Shown piece after piece: positions 55,321 to 63,590 of a DNA stretch of 64,000 bases (position 1 is its first letter; every line of letters starts with the position of its first letter). The position numbers were made by a program, and so were the translations under genes. The notes beneath the pieces were generated by a model. It had not been told where the DNA came from, ran no database searches, and was given only the letters and a program-made list of their open reading frames with translations. Source of the DNA: an uncultured Alteromonadaceae bacterium (lineage in GTDB: Bacteria; Pseudomonadota; Gammaproteobacteria; Enterobacterales; Alteromonadaceae); the NCBI GenBank assembly GCA_950073835.1, contig CATMRP010000005.1:1-64000 (forward strand). The letters run 5' to 3'.

Positions 55321-56208
55321 ATGCCAGTTTCATCTAAAACAGAAGATTTGGAGGCGTTTCTTACCGTTGTCGACACGGGGAGTTTTTCGAATGCGGCCAA
55401 TCTTTTGAATCAACAGGTGGCAAAGGTAAGCCGAGCGGTTACGCGCCTGGAAGCTTCGCTTGATGTGACGTTGTTAAATCGTACTACCCGCAGGCTCGAG
55501 CTTACTGAAGAAGGGGAGCTGTTTCTGCAATATGCCAGGGACGGATTAAACGTTCTGGAAAAAGGAGAGGAAGCCCTACGCTTGTTAAAACATGCACCTG
55601 CGGGGAGGCTGCGGGTTGATGCGGCCAGTCCGTTTGTTTTCCACCAGCTTGCGCCCTTAGTTGCAGAGTTTAGCGAGGCATTTCCTGACATCACCCTCGA
55701 CATCACGAGCCATGACAGCATTATCGATTTACTTGAGCATAAAACCGATATTGCTATTCGGATTGGTGATTTAAGCGACTCAAATTTACACGCACGATAT
55801 TTGGGTAAAAGTAAGCTACACATTGTAGCGAGCCCGCAGTACCTCAAAAAGTACCCGGTTTCAGGTGAAGCCGATACATTGAACAACCATAAACTGATTG
55901 GCTTTAGTGACTCACCTGGTCTAAATAAGTGGCCGCTCGGGCAAGAGATAGATTTACGTTACAGCCTTCGTGCATCAAGCGGTGAAACAATCAGACAGTT
56001 CTGCATCGCAGGGCAGGGGTTAGCATTACTTTCAAACTTTATGGTGCATAAAGACATCAAGGAAGGCAGGTTAATTCCGGTGTTCGCGGATGACATTGTT
56101 AGTCCCAACCGCCGGGAGTCGGTAAATGCTGTGTACTATAAAAACAGCGCTGTTTCGTCACGTATTTCAGCCTTTTTAGACTTTATTCAGCCCAGGCTGA
56201 TTTTGTGA
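55321..56208 (+). CDS. LysR family regulator, divergent from MFS exporter
   Basis: This 295-residue regulator has a winged helix (DLEAFLTVVDTGSFSNAANLLNQQVAKVSRAVTRLEASL) and an effector domain with DITLDITSHDSIIDLLEHKTDIAIRIG. It belongs to the CrgA/DsdC-like group often controlling adjacent efflux or oxidoreductase genes. ATG 55321 has AAGG upstream; GTG 55318 adds one residue. It probably controls the exporter and dkgB. Confidence 0.9.
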   Translation: MPVSSKTEDLEAFLTVVDTGSFSNAANLLNQQVAKVSRAVTRLEASLDVTLLNRTTRRLELTEEGELFLQYARDGLNVLEKGEEALRLLKHAPAGRLRVDAASPFVFHQLAPLVAEFSEAFPDITLDITSHDSIIDLLEHKTDIAIRIGDLSDSNLHARYLGKSKLHIVASPQYLKKYPVSGEADTLNNHKLIGFSDSPGLNKWPLGQEIDLRYSLRASSGETIRQFCIAGQGLALLSNFMVHKDIKEGRLIPVFADDIVSPNRRESVNAVYYKNSAVSSRISAFLDFIQPRLIL

Positions 56209-56392
56209 GGTGTCAGCCGATGCAAACAAGACGTCAGCCCAGCGAGTTTTGCCGGGCCAGGATTGCAAAGTCCTCGGCGATAAGTCATCCGGACACATGG
56301 CGAGCCAGATAATTATGTCGAACAGAACGCTGTCTTTTAATGAGTTCAGACGGTGATGACTCTGGTGAGTGCGAAGCAGCTTACTTTCATCG

Positions 56393-57112
56393 CTACTTCT
56401 TCACATCATGCTTGAACCGTTCAGCGTTTTCACGTTCTTGCGCTTCAACATCGCCTTTACCAAAGAAAGCCCAGAACGGCTGGGGAATTTCAAGCGCGCG
56501 TTGTGTGGCGGGTCTCTCGTCAATTCTATCGAACCAGGCTTGCAGGTGAGGCAGACCATCCACGCTGACATTCGCCCAATAATAAGCTCTTGCCCACGTG
56601 TAAGTAGCCATATCTGCGATGGTGTACTCGTTGTTTACCAGAAAGTCTTTCCCTTCCAAATGTGTATTCAGGACTTCCATCAGTCGGCGACTTTCGTCCA
56701 CGTAACGTTTAATCGCAAACGGATCTTCATTGCCGTTTTTAGCCGCAATACGTTGGAAATACATTGCCTGGCCCATCATTGGACCGACACCGCCCATTTG
56801 GAACATTAGCCACTGTAGTGTTCTTGATTTCTCATCAGAGTTAGATGGAAGAAATTTCCCGTACTTCTCAGCCAGGTACCAAAGAATGGCTCCTGATTCG
56901 AAAACAACAAAGTCGTTGTTGGAGCGATCGACTATGGTGGGAATGCGGCCATTGGGATTGAGCTTCACGTAGTCGGGCGCTTTTTGCTCGTTCTTTGAAA
57001 AATCGATATGTGTTAAATCGTATTCGATACCCGCTTCTTCAAGAAAAACAACAGGTTTCCAGCCATTCATGGTAGGTGCTGTGTATAGATGTATATCTTT
57101 TTGTGAACTCAT
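56393..57112 (-). CDS. Glutathione S-transferase (YfcG/Nu-like)
   Basis: This 239-residue protein has an N-terminal thioredoxin fold (IHLYTAPTMNGWKPVVFLEEAGIEYDL, NPNGRIPTIVDRS, VFESGAILWYLAEKYG) and an all-helical C-terminal domain (YTIADMATYTWARAYYW). The ESGAI glutathione contact is intact, and TxNG near the N-terminus matches Nu-class GSTs with disulfide reductase activity. It is cytosolic. It is the distal gene of a leftward mdaB-cupin-GST series. Confidence 0.92.
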   Translation of the reverse strand: MSSQKDIHLYTAPTMNGWKPVVFLEEAGIEYDLTHIDFSKNEQKAPDYVKLNPNGRIPTIVDRSNNDFVVFESGAILWYLAEKYGKFLPSNSDEKSRTLQWLMFQMGGVGPMMGQAMYFQRIAAKNGNEDPFAIKRYVDESRRLMEVLNTHLEGKDFLVNNEYTIADMATYTWARAYYWANVSVDGLPHLQAWFDRIDERPATQRALEIPQPFWAFFGKGDVEAQERENAERFKHDVKK

Positions 57113-57199
57113 CGTCGTATTCTCCTTCGCAGTTCAGTAAGCAATAACGAGCCAAAGCAGTGCTTCAGTAAGATCAGTAAATACCATTGCATACCTCTC

Positions 57200-57574
57200 C
57201 TATTTTTCTTCTATGATAATCGCGATAGCCGTCTGCTCACCGAGGTTTGTTACTCTGTGGGTCCAGGCCTCATGCCACATAACATGGCCGTCAGGAACGT
57301 CAGCAACAACCGGCTCGCCGCCGAGCGTTTCAATTTTTAACTTGCTGCCTTTTTCAAAATAAACCGTTTCGTTGTTGTGACGATGAAACGCATCGCTTTC
57401 GCCCGGCTTTAACATAATTTTCAAAACCAGGGCACGCTCGTTTTCGAGCAACAATTCATACATTTGGGGTGAAGCAATATGCCCTGGTTCATGCTGCTCG
57501 TGAGCATGAGTGTTGGCAGACGTTGCCAATAATAAGCAAAGTCCGGACTTCCATACGGGACGTAAAAAAGACAT
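57200..57574 (-). CDS. Exported small cupin protein
   Basis: This 124-residue protein has a signal peptide (ending NTHA) and one cupin barrel. Metal ligands are visible in FHRHNNETVYFEKGSKL and in WHEAWTHRVTNLG. Single-domain periplasmic cupins are of unknown function. It lies 43 bp after mdaB on the same strand, so co-transcription with mdaB and the GST is likely. Confidence 0.82.
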   Translation of the reverse strand: MSFLRPVWKSGLCLLLATSANTHAHEQHEPGHIASPQMYELLLENERALVLKIMLKPGESDAFHRHNNETVYFEKGSKLKIETLGGEPVVADVPDGHVMWHEAWTHRVTNLGEQTAIAIIIEEK

Positions 57575-57617
57575 AAAAACTCCTCAGGCGCTTTTCAAAG
57601 ACACCGCTTTAAAATGG

Positions 57618-58214
57618 TTAAAAGTGGTTATTGATGTGAGCTTCAAAGCGTTTAAAGTCGTTCTCAATATCTGCGTTTTTCATCACGTCAAAGCTGGCAA
57701 AGGTTGCCATTGGTGTCATACCAAAAAACTTAAAGTTCATATGCATTGGGAACATTAAATCGTCGACAGACTTGCCGTCGAAAAACTCTTCATTATTATC
57801 GAAGGACTCTGCTGGTGCATTGAAGGTCAAAGACATCATGTACTTCACATCAGCAAGCGTGCCGCCAGTACCGTAGTTTTTCTTAGGCTCTTCTGCTACA
57901 CGTCCGTCGCCTGCACACAAAGCGCCGCCCATGCCTGCGGTATAAACTTCGTCCATGTATTTTTTAAATGACCATGGCACGCCCATCCAATTAATAGGTG
58001 ACTGAAGAATGACAAAGTCAGCCCACTGGTGATGTGCAAGTTGCTCATCCACATCGTATTCTTCTGCCATCGTCACTACGCGTGTGTGATAGCCTTTGCC
58101 TTCAAGCAGAGTGATGGCTTTATCAACAAAGGCAGCATTCAGCTTACCTTCTGAGAATGGGTAATATTGATGGGCATTAATAATCAGTACATTACCAGAA
58201 CTTGTGGTGCTCAT
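57618..58214 (-). CDS. mdaB: NADPH:quinone reductase MdaB
   Basis: This 198-residue flavodoxin-fold enzyme has [54 protein letters not shown] and [21 protein letters not shown], typical of MdaB. It reduces quinones by two electrons using FAD and NADPH, protecting against electrophiles. ATG 58214 has GAGGAG 7 bases upstream. It is divergent from the HxlR gene across a repeat-containing spacer, the usual QorR/YodB-like control layout. Confidence 0.93.
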   Translation of the reverse strand: MSTTSSGNVLIINAHQYYPFSEGKLNAAFVDKAITLLEGKGYHTRVVTMAEEYDVDEQLAHHQWADFVILQSPINWMGVPWSFKKYMDEVYTAGMGGALCAGDGRVAEEPKKNYGTGGTLADVKYMMSLTFNAPAESFDNNEEFFDGKSVDDLMFPMHMNFKFFGMTPMATFASFDVMKNADIENDFKRFEAHINNHF

Positions 58215-58290
58215 TGAAAAACTCCTCATGTTGCTTATATACAGGTTGATGAAAGCAAGTGTGTTTTCTCACTTAATGCTTTGTGGTATA

Positions 58291-58338
58291 TTTTAGTAAC
58301 CTAAAGTCTATAATCAATTAGTTTACTTTTAGTAACCT
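58291..58338. promoter_or_regulatory. Direct repeats, likely HxlR operators
   Basis: TTTTAGTAACCT occurs twice (58291-58302 and 58327-58338), 36 bp apart, between mdaB and the HxlR gene. The second lies within GTTTACTTTTAGTAACC, a near palindrome. Spacing and position suit two regulator dimers repressing both promoters. Confidence 0.7.
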
Positions 58339-58345
58339 GCTGAAG

Positions 58346-58732
58346 ATGAGAGAGTTTCGCTTGGAAAGTTCAATAAAAACAGACAGTAAAGGACGGAAAA
58401 AAGTTTACAATGCTTGCATGGAGCCCTGTGCTATTGAAAAGGGAATGCGATTAATTGGCGGAAAATGGAAGGGATCAATTATTTATCACCTAAAAGATGA
58501 GCCTGTCAGATTTAACGATCTTGCACGAATGCTAGGTGGTGCAAGTAAAAAGATGGTTGATCAGCGCCTCAAAGAGCTCGAAGATGAAGGCATGGTGTTA
58601 CGGAAGGTCATAAGCGACAGGCCAGTTGCTGTTACTTATGAACTGACCGAGTTTGGGCGAACAGCTTTGCACATTCTGGATGAGCTCAGAGTGTGGTCTG
58701 AAACATATGATCTGCAGTTAAGTTCGAAATAG
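58346..58732 (+). CDS. HxlR family redox-type regulator
   Basis: This 128-residue winged-helix protein has the HxlR core CAIEKGMRLIGGKWKGSIIYHL, FNDLARMLGGASKKMVDQRLKEL and VTYELTEFGRTAL. Two cysteines (NACMEPC, about residues 24 and 28) precede the core, as in thiol-based sensors such as YodB and QorR that respond to quinones. It is divergent from mdaB. ATG 58346 lies just after the second direct repeat, so it is probably autoregulated. Confidence 0.92.
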   Translation: MREFRLESSIKTDSKGRKKVYNACMEPCAIEKGMRLIGGKWKGSIIYHLKDEPVRFNDLARMLGGASKKMVDQRLKELEDEGMVLRKVISDRPVAVTYELTEFGRTALHILDELRVWSETYDLQLSSK

Positions 58733-58771
58733 GCTTCAGCGCGGATAAAGAACCAATTCTCACACACAGAA

Positions 58772-58791
58772 AAACCGACTCGCGTCGGTTT
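58772..58791 (+). terminator. Hairpin after the HxlR gene
   Basis: AAACCGAC and GTCGGTTT form an 8-bp stem with a 4-base loop; the stem ends in T residues, as in short rho-independent terminators. It is 39 bp after the stop. Confidence 0.75.
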
Positions 58792-58808
58792 ATGTTCACA
58801 TCTAAAAG

Positions 58809-58899
58809 TGGCGCCAGAGGCCGGGCTTGATTGGTCGCCACGCGATGCGCCGGTCACCGGACAACACTGAGTAACCTCCCATTCGGCGGGTTTTGAAAA
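58809..58899 (-). tRNA. Decayed 3' fragment of tRNA-Leu(CAA), att-site-like
   Basis: Read on the minus strand, it starts at the anticodon loop (TTTTCAAAA), continues CCCGCCG and ends CCGGCCTCTGGCGCCA, like the 3' half of tRNA-Leu(CAA). It carries a roughly 34-base extra segment in the variable-arm region and T-arm changes. The 5' half is missing, replaced by AT-rich DNA similar to that beside the second fragment. It is non-functional, a probable old attachment site. Confidence 0.6.
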
Positions 58900-59164
58900 A
58901 TTGGTGCCTATAAAAATTATTTTAATTCAGTGGGTTACGTTTTATTGTTTGCACTTTGCAAATTCTTCTCATTTTTTAAGATGTATCAGTGGGTAGTAGA
59001 TAGCGTTAAAGTTTCTTATACTCAATCCAAGCGGTGTTATGAAGAATAACGATATTTTTGGGGCTAGTTGTTCTAGGTTCTGGTAGTTCAGAGATATGGC
59101 TTATTGTTAAGGTTATATTGAGTTCCTGTTCTTCGCTTTGTTTAATTAGATATGGAAATCACGA

Positions 59165-62100
59165 ATGTTTAACAAGACGGTTTTGTTGCTACTGCTGACG
59201 ATCTTTACTCTTCGAGCACCTGCCTCCGAAATTAACACTTATGACCTCAATCACTACTTCGAACGTGATTTTCATATCAATGCTGTTCAACAAATAGAGC
59301 GTTTTCCAGTCGAAAATATCCGATTTGGGGATGTTCACTGGACTGGTAACCAGCCAGCCTCTCTATTTATGGTGGTAACCGTAAAGGAAAACGCTAGACA
59401 ACGGAGTTGTCGATTTCATCTAGAAATGGAATCGAATAATAAAGAGGCTTATCAATTCGTTTTTAAACCTAAGCTATCCATGCAAAAAGATAAGAAAGGG
59501 GCGTATAAAAAACCTAAAGCTGCAAAGTTTTGTGAAGCCAATCTCAAACTCAGCAGGGTTCATTTACACCCATTTCATAAAAAAATAATGGGCGCTGAGT
59601 TAGGGCTTGATAGTGATGCCACATACAAAGCTGTTTTACAGTACGGCAGCAATGTACCGCAGCATATTTTTTCAAACGCGGCTTACGCGTCTGTGGCTGA
59701 CTACTTTGGTGTGAAAATTCTGCAAGCGTCAGCGTTTAGTCGGCAACGATCAAGCCGCGTTGCTATTTGGTATTCGAAGCACCGTTTTAGTAGTGCTGAG
59801 CCGGCGCCAATTGAGTCGATTACTCCTAAAGTAACTGGAGCGGTTACCGCCATCGACGGTAAATACACCGGTGAGTTAATTTTAGGGCAAGCTCGACATA
59901 GTTGCAGTGTGAATCTATCGTCACCAGAGTTTGAGGATGAAGGGCATTCTGCCAACTTTACTGGCTTTGTGAAGGGGCCTGAACCAAATTGTGAAGAACT
60001 GATGGCTCAGATATCTGCAATTCAGGTTTTTGCTATTAGCAACAATCAACTTGGCATTGAGGTAAGGTTCAAGGATAAGACATGGTTTCGAGAATCATTT
60101 GAGCACCTTAGAGGAAATCAACTCGATATATCAAATATTGCATTTACCAAAGCCTACACCGAGCTATTTACTCCCCCAACAGAGCCAGACATTGAGAAAC
60201 AAGCAGCTAAAACACCTGCTACTAAACACAAAGAACCGAAAGCTCCCAAGGCTACAACAAAACCTAGAGAGCCTATAGCTCAAGATAAGGGGCGGTATCA
60301 AGATAAAGCTCAGGCAGTAGTGAAAAAACACGATGAAAGTAAAGCGACACCGGTTAATAAAGTTGTCAATCCACCTCCGTTCGAGATTGATACCCGAAAA
60401 ACACCCATGCCAAAAAATCCAAGTCTTAAGCACTTCGTTGGTACATGGGTGGGGGATATGAATAGGCCCTATGGCGATCCCATTTATGCTGAGCTAGCGT
60501 TATGGATCACTAAAGAGCCCGATGTGTATTCACTGGATCATCAACAGAATTTCTTACTCGGTTTATTGCGTATCCCACAGACAAACTGTTACCTCATTCT
60601 AGACAGTTCCCCGAATCGAACAGACCATTTTATACCCATATATGGGCGAAAGGCTGACGTAGATAGCAATAGCTCTACTTGGCAAAAGAACGCAAAACTA
60701 TTTCTGGGTAGCTGGGTTGATGTGCGTATGCATTTTAACAGCAAATGGCCCGCTAATGACTGTTGGCCTTCCAGTAATGCCTCAGGAGTAGCCATTGACT
60801 CTATGGTGCTAAGTTCTGGAAGTAGTATTGAACTTCATTTCTCAGACATGCTGGCGCGGATAAAGCCGCGTACTACAACATTTTATCGTACAAAGGCTTC
60901 TTCAGAATTAAATGCGCAACTGGCTCGATTAAATTCGGACTTTAGCAATACATACACCGAGGCTCCAAAATCTTCACCAAATAAACAACAATTAGCATTG
61001 ATTAATGCAACCTCCCCTACGGAAGAACAAATTCAGGAGGTCTCGTTGGATTGTGCCAATGATTGGCGACCATTTGCCATTACCCTTGCTGAGCAAGGTG
61101 TCTTTGGCATCATGGGGGTTAAAAATGATGATAGATCGTGGATTGCGTTAGGCTGGCAGGACAAAAGCAAGAATGACTTCACTCGACTTCAATGGACAAG
61201 GCATAACGTAATTGGGGACGGTAGCGTTGATTGGAATGGATTGCAATACGGCCCTGGCATAGGTGTTTCTTCCACACGACACTGTGTTAGAAAAGAGATT
61301 GTCACGGCGTTTACGGATTACTTAGCGAATAATGCATTGGCATTGACCGAACTGCCAGAAGCGACGGATCTTCATATATTAAATACTCTTAACGAGATCT
61401 ATTTGGTTGATGAAAGTGGTGTCGACAAAGTGACAGCGAGTTCGGGCAAGGCCTATCGTGAATTTGGTACTACCTCCATATTTAGACCTGGTGACCAAAC
61501 ATGGCATATTGAATTTTCAGAGCCAGTCCAACGAATATTCCTGTCAGCCTCTGTGAAAAACTCTTGGGATGGCGAAATTATTAGAGACACTTTAGGCCCC
61601 TATTTGTCGAGAAATTTACAATATGAAGAGGCACTTTCAACGAAGTACGGTACAGATGTATGGAAGCTGGGCCAAATTATTGATAAATCAGAATATTGTA
61701 CGTATTGGCATAACGATCATAAACCGAAGAATTGTCGAAAGGATTTTGTATCTGACAAGGAAGATTCGAATCCCACACATTATGTCACTTTTAATAAAGA
61801 TGTCTCAATTGAGTTGTTTAAGCAGTTATCACCCAATGCAGCGATGATCGAAAAGCGGCCAGAGACGGATCGGTTCGACAGTTGCGAGTCGTCGCCATTT
61901 TGCGAATTACCTTTCGGGGGATATTTCAATGCGATCTATCGTGGTGATCTTTTAAGTACGCAGTTTTACGATGCGCAAATTATAGATCTTTTGCTTCAGA
62001 AGATTGGTCTCAATATTCGCGATTCCACTTGTAGCTTTGCTGGTGGTAATGGGTGCGCAGCCAAAATGGAAGAAGGGGGGAATATCCTCAATGCATTATT

Positions 62101-62533
62101 TAAAAACGTGAACAAAGCCACACAAATGCGGTTTCTCTATAATCTGGCTAAAAATTATATGTATTATTACAAGGAATATCCTTCACAGTGCTTTTCTGCT
62201 AATAGTGTTCAGATGACTGCAACGGGTGTTATCGAAGGTGTAAAAGTTGACGATATGATGGGGGATACTGTTTTTGAAACGTCTGACTACGAGGTATCAA
62301 CAACGTACCGCATTAACCCTGAGTTTAAGCGTATTCTAGAGAACGAAGCTTCTGCCCATGGACCTCTTTACGAGCTTATTAACAAACAAATGCCTTATGT
62401 AACAGCAATAAAAGAGCTACAGCAGTATGGGTGCAACAGTAAAGAAGTTAAGCAGTTTGAACGCAATCTGCGCGACATGTACTGGAAGATGAAAAACGCT
62501 CCAAAGCCCTATTGGGTTAGGAACAGTTACTGA
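59165..62533 (+). CDS. Large exported orphan protein in accessory region
   Basis: This 1122-residue protein has a signal peptide (ending APAS) and no recognised family. Visible parts are two similar N-terminal beta-rich stretches with paired Cys (to about residue 330), a Lys/Pro-rich linker (about 340-420, repeated KEPK/KPRE pieces), a region starting HFVGTWVGDM (about 425-585), a third region with CANDWRPFAITLAEQG (about 630-725) and a Cys-rich C-terminal half. Base use is more AT-rich than in neighbouring core genes, suggesting transfer. It stands alone between two tRNA-Leu fragments. I cannot assign a function; an envelope or secreted multidomain protein is all that can be said. Confidence 0.75.
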   Translation: MFNKTVLLLLLTIFTLRAPASEINTYDLNHYFERDFHINAVQQIERFPVENIRFGDVHWTGNQPASLFMVVTVKENARQRSCRFHLEMESNNKEAYQFVFKPKLSMQKDKKGAYKKPKAAKFCEANLKLSRVHLHPFHKKIMGAELGLDSDATYKAVLQYGSNVPQHIFSNAAYASVADYFGVKILQASAFSRQRSSRVAIWYSKHRFSSAEPAPIESITPKVTGAVTAIDGKYTGELILGQARHSCSVNLSSPEFEDEGHSANFTGFVKGPEPNCEELMAQISAIQVFAISNNQLGIEVRFKDKTWFRESFEHLRGNQLDISNIAFTKAYTELFTPPTEPDIEKQAAKTPATKHKEPKAPKATTKPREPIAQDKGRYQDKAQAVVKKHDESKATPVNKVVNPPPFEIDTRKTPMPKNPSLKHFVGTWVGDMNRPYGDPIYAELALWITKEPDVYSLDHQQNFLLGLLRIPQTNCYLILDSSPNRTDHFIPIYGRKADVDSNSSTWQKNAKLFLGSWVDVRMHFNSKWPANDCWPSSNASGVAIDSMVLSSGSSIELHFSDMLARIKPRTTTFYRTKASSELNAQLARLNSDFSNTYTEAPKSSPNKQQLALINATSPTEEQIQEVSLDCANDWRPFAITLAEQGVFGIMGVKNDDRSWIALGWQDKSKNDFTRLQWTRHNVIGDGSVDWNGLQYGPGIGVSSTRHCVRKEIVTAFTDYLANNALALTELPEATDLHILNTLNEIYLVDESGVDKVTASSGKAYREFGTTSIFRPGDQTWHIEFSEPVQRIFLSASVKNSWDGEIIRDTLGPYLSRNLQYEEALSTKYGTDVWKLGQIIDKSEYCTYWHNDHKPKNCRKDFVSDKEDSNPTHYVTFNKDVSIELFKQLSPNAAMIEKRPETDRFDSCESSPFCELPFGGYFNAIYRGDLLSTQFYDAQIIDLLLQKIGLNIRDSTCSFAGGNGCAAKMEEGGNILNALFKNVNKATQMRFLYNLAKNYMYYYKEYPSQCFSANSVQMTATGVIEGVKVDDMMGDTVFETSDYEVSTTYRINPEFKRILENEASAHGPLYELINKQMPYVTAIKELQQYGCNSKEVKQFERNLRDMYWKMKNAPKPYWVRNSY

Positions 62534-62591
62534 GGTGATTTGTAACCCCGGAGCGGAATTTACTCGAAAGCGGCGTTGTATTTGACGTGTT

Positions 62592-62613
62592 TCTCTTTTT
62601 TTAAAAAAAGAGA
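62592..62613. terminator. 22-bp perfect AT-rich palindrome after the orphan gene
   Basis: TCTC, seven T, seven A and GAGA form a perfect palindrome 58 bp after the orphan stop. The run of T within the stem could terminate transcription from either side. Confidence 0.5.
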
Positions 62614-62769
62614 GAGCTTTGTGCAAAATAGAGATAGCTAAAGTGGCGCCTGGTTAGATACTGAGTCACGACATTATATTACGAGCGAATTATAGCGGGT
62701 AAAGCCGAATAAACCCGCTGCATAAAGCCTGTTAACAAATACTAATAGTGAATTGGGAAGTGGTTAATT

Positions 62770-63092
62770 TTAAAAGTTGATCTCTGCCGCAATAACCGTT
62801 ATTTCAACTAATGATGCTTCACGTGCCATGTTGGATGATACACAAGCTCTGGCTGGGGCGAAACCTTCGGGAATTCACTTATCCCATACATCGTTCATCT
62901 TGGCGAAATCATCCATGGTTTTAAGGTAAGTCGTTGCCGAAAGAATATGTTGGCGGTCGCTTCCTGCTTGTTCAAGCAGCGCGTCAACTTATCTAACATG
63001 GTTTGGGTTTGATGAGTAATATCCTGCGTAGAATCGGCATACACTTGACCACATAAATAAATGGTACCGTTGTGTTTAACTATGCGGCTCAT
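62770..63092 (-). pseudogene. ridA: RidA family pseudogene (frameshift and nonsense)
   Basis: The start codon is at 63090-63092. It reads [20 protein letters not shown], then TQTMLDKL. One base is then missing near 62985, and the frame resumes as [38 protein letters not shown] follows at 62875-62877 where the family has Trp. Reading continues IPEGFAPARACVSS and ends at TAA (62770-62772). With the base restored it would be about 107 residues. RidA hydrolyses reactive enamines/imines; here it is inactivated by two independent lesions. Confidence 0.88.
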
Positions 63093-63174
63093 ACGCTGTT
63101 TGGCTTCAATAAGCTAAAAATTCATGAAGGACATACTTAAATAACCAGTTTTTTGATGCACACCCAGAAGTGTT

Positions 63175-63231
63175 TGGTACCAGAGGCCGGACTTGAACCG
63201 GCACAGTGTCACCAGCGGCGGATTTTGAAAA
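63175..63231 (-). tRNA. 3' fragment of tRNA-Leu(CAA), att-site-like
   Basis: On the minus strand it reads from the anticodon loop (TTTTCAAAATCCGCCG) through an intact T-arm (GCCGGTTCAAGTCCGGC) to CTCTGGTACCA. This is the 3' 57 bases of a class II tRNA-Leu with anticodon CAA. The 5' half and the complementary anticodon stem strand are absent. It marks the crossover point typical of tRNA-integrating elements. Confidence 0.78.
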
Positions 63232-63262
63232 CTTAGTGCTTAGAATAAATATTTTAAATCAA

Positions 63263-63532
63263 CTAGGGGCTGTTGATCTTTGCTGTACACTTTTGCAGCA
63301 GTCTGTGTATCATTTAGACAAGGCGACTGTTTGCAGGTCTAGTGGGCTAAATCAAAAACAGTCAACACAGTATAAATGATACACAGGCGCTGCCCGAAGG
63401 GGTCGTCATGAAAGCATTTTACTCATTGTCACAGCCCTTTGACGTAGAACAACTATGCCTTCAGGACTGCTCCGCGATTAAAATGCTTTCATATAGACCA
63501 AAAATCGTACAGCAAAGATCAACAGCCCCTAG
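63263..63532. mobile_element. MITE-like element with 26-bp terminal inverted repeats
   Basis: The ends 63263-63288 and 63507-63532 are perfect 26-base complements, beginning CTAGGGGCTGTTGATC. CTAG may be a 4-bp target duplication or part of the repeat. Inside are two further perfect stems: TGTGTATCATTTA (63304-63316) with 63373-63385, and ATGAAAGCATTTTA (63408-63421) with 63479-63492. No ORF or transposase is present. The size (270 bp), TIRs and nested hairpins define a miniature inverted-repeat element mobilised in trans; a CTAG/YTAR-type duplication would suit an IS5- or IS1182-like transposase. Confidence 0.82.
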
Positions 63533-63590
63533 ATGAAGCTGCAAGAAGTAACTTTGCAAATTCTTTGCATGCAAGTCCTATGAAGTTAAG

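Larger units (their letters stand above)
58733..59164. other. Junction between core genes and accessory DNA
   Basis: About 430 bp with no gene. It contains a hairpin (58772-58791), the decayed tRNA-Leu fragment (58809-58899) and AT-rich sequence running to the orphan gene. Confidence 0.6.

Noticed and set aside
55410-55886. 158-codon frame antisense to the second LysR gene
   Set aside because: The LysR frame carries an unmistakable helix-turn-helix and effector domain; the antisense frame has none.
56369-56809. 146-codon frame antisense to the GST gene
   Set aside because: It is opposite a complete GST with intact glutathione site and has no recognisable domain.
62640-62655. Third possible tRNA fragment (AAGTGGCGCC shared with the left tRNA fragment)
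   Set aside because: Only about 10 bases match and no T-arm follows; chance similarity cannot be excluded.
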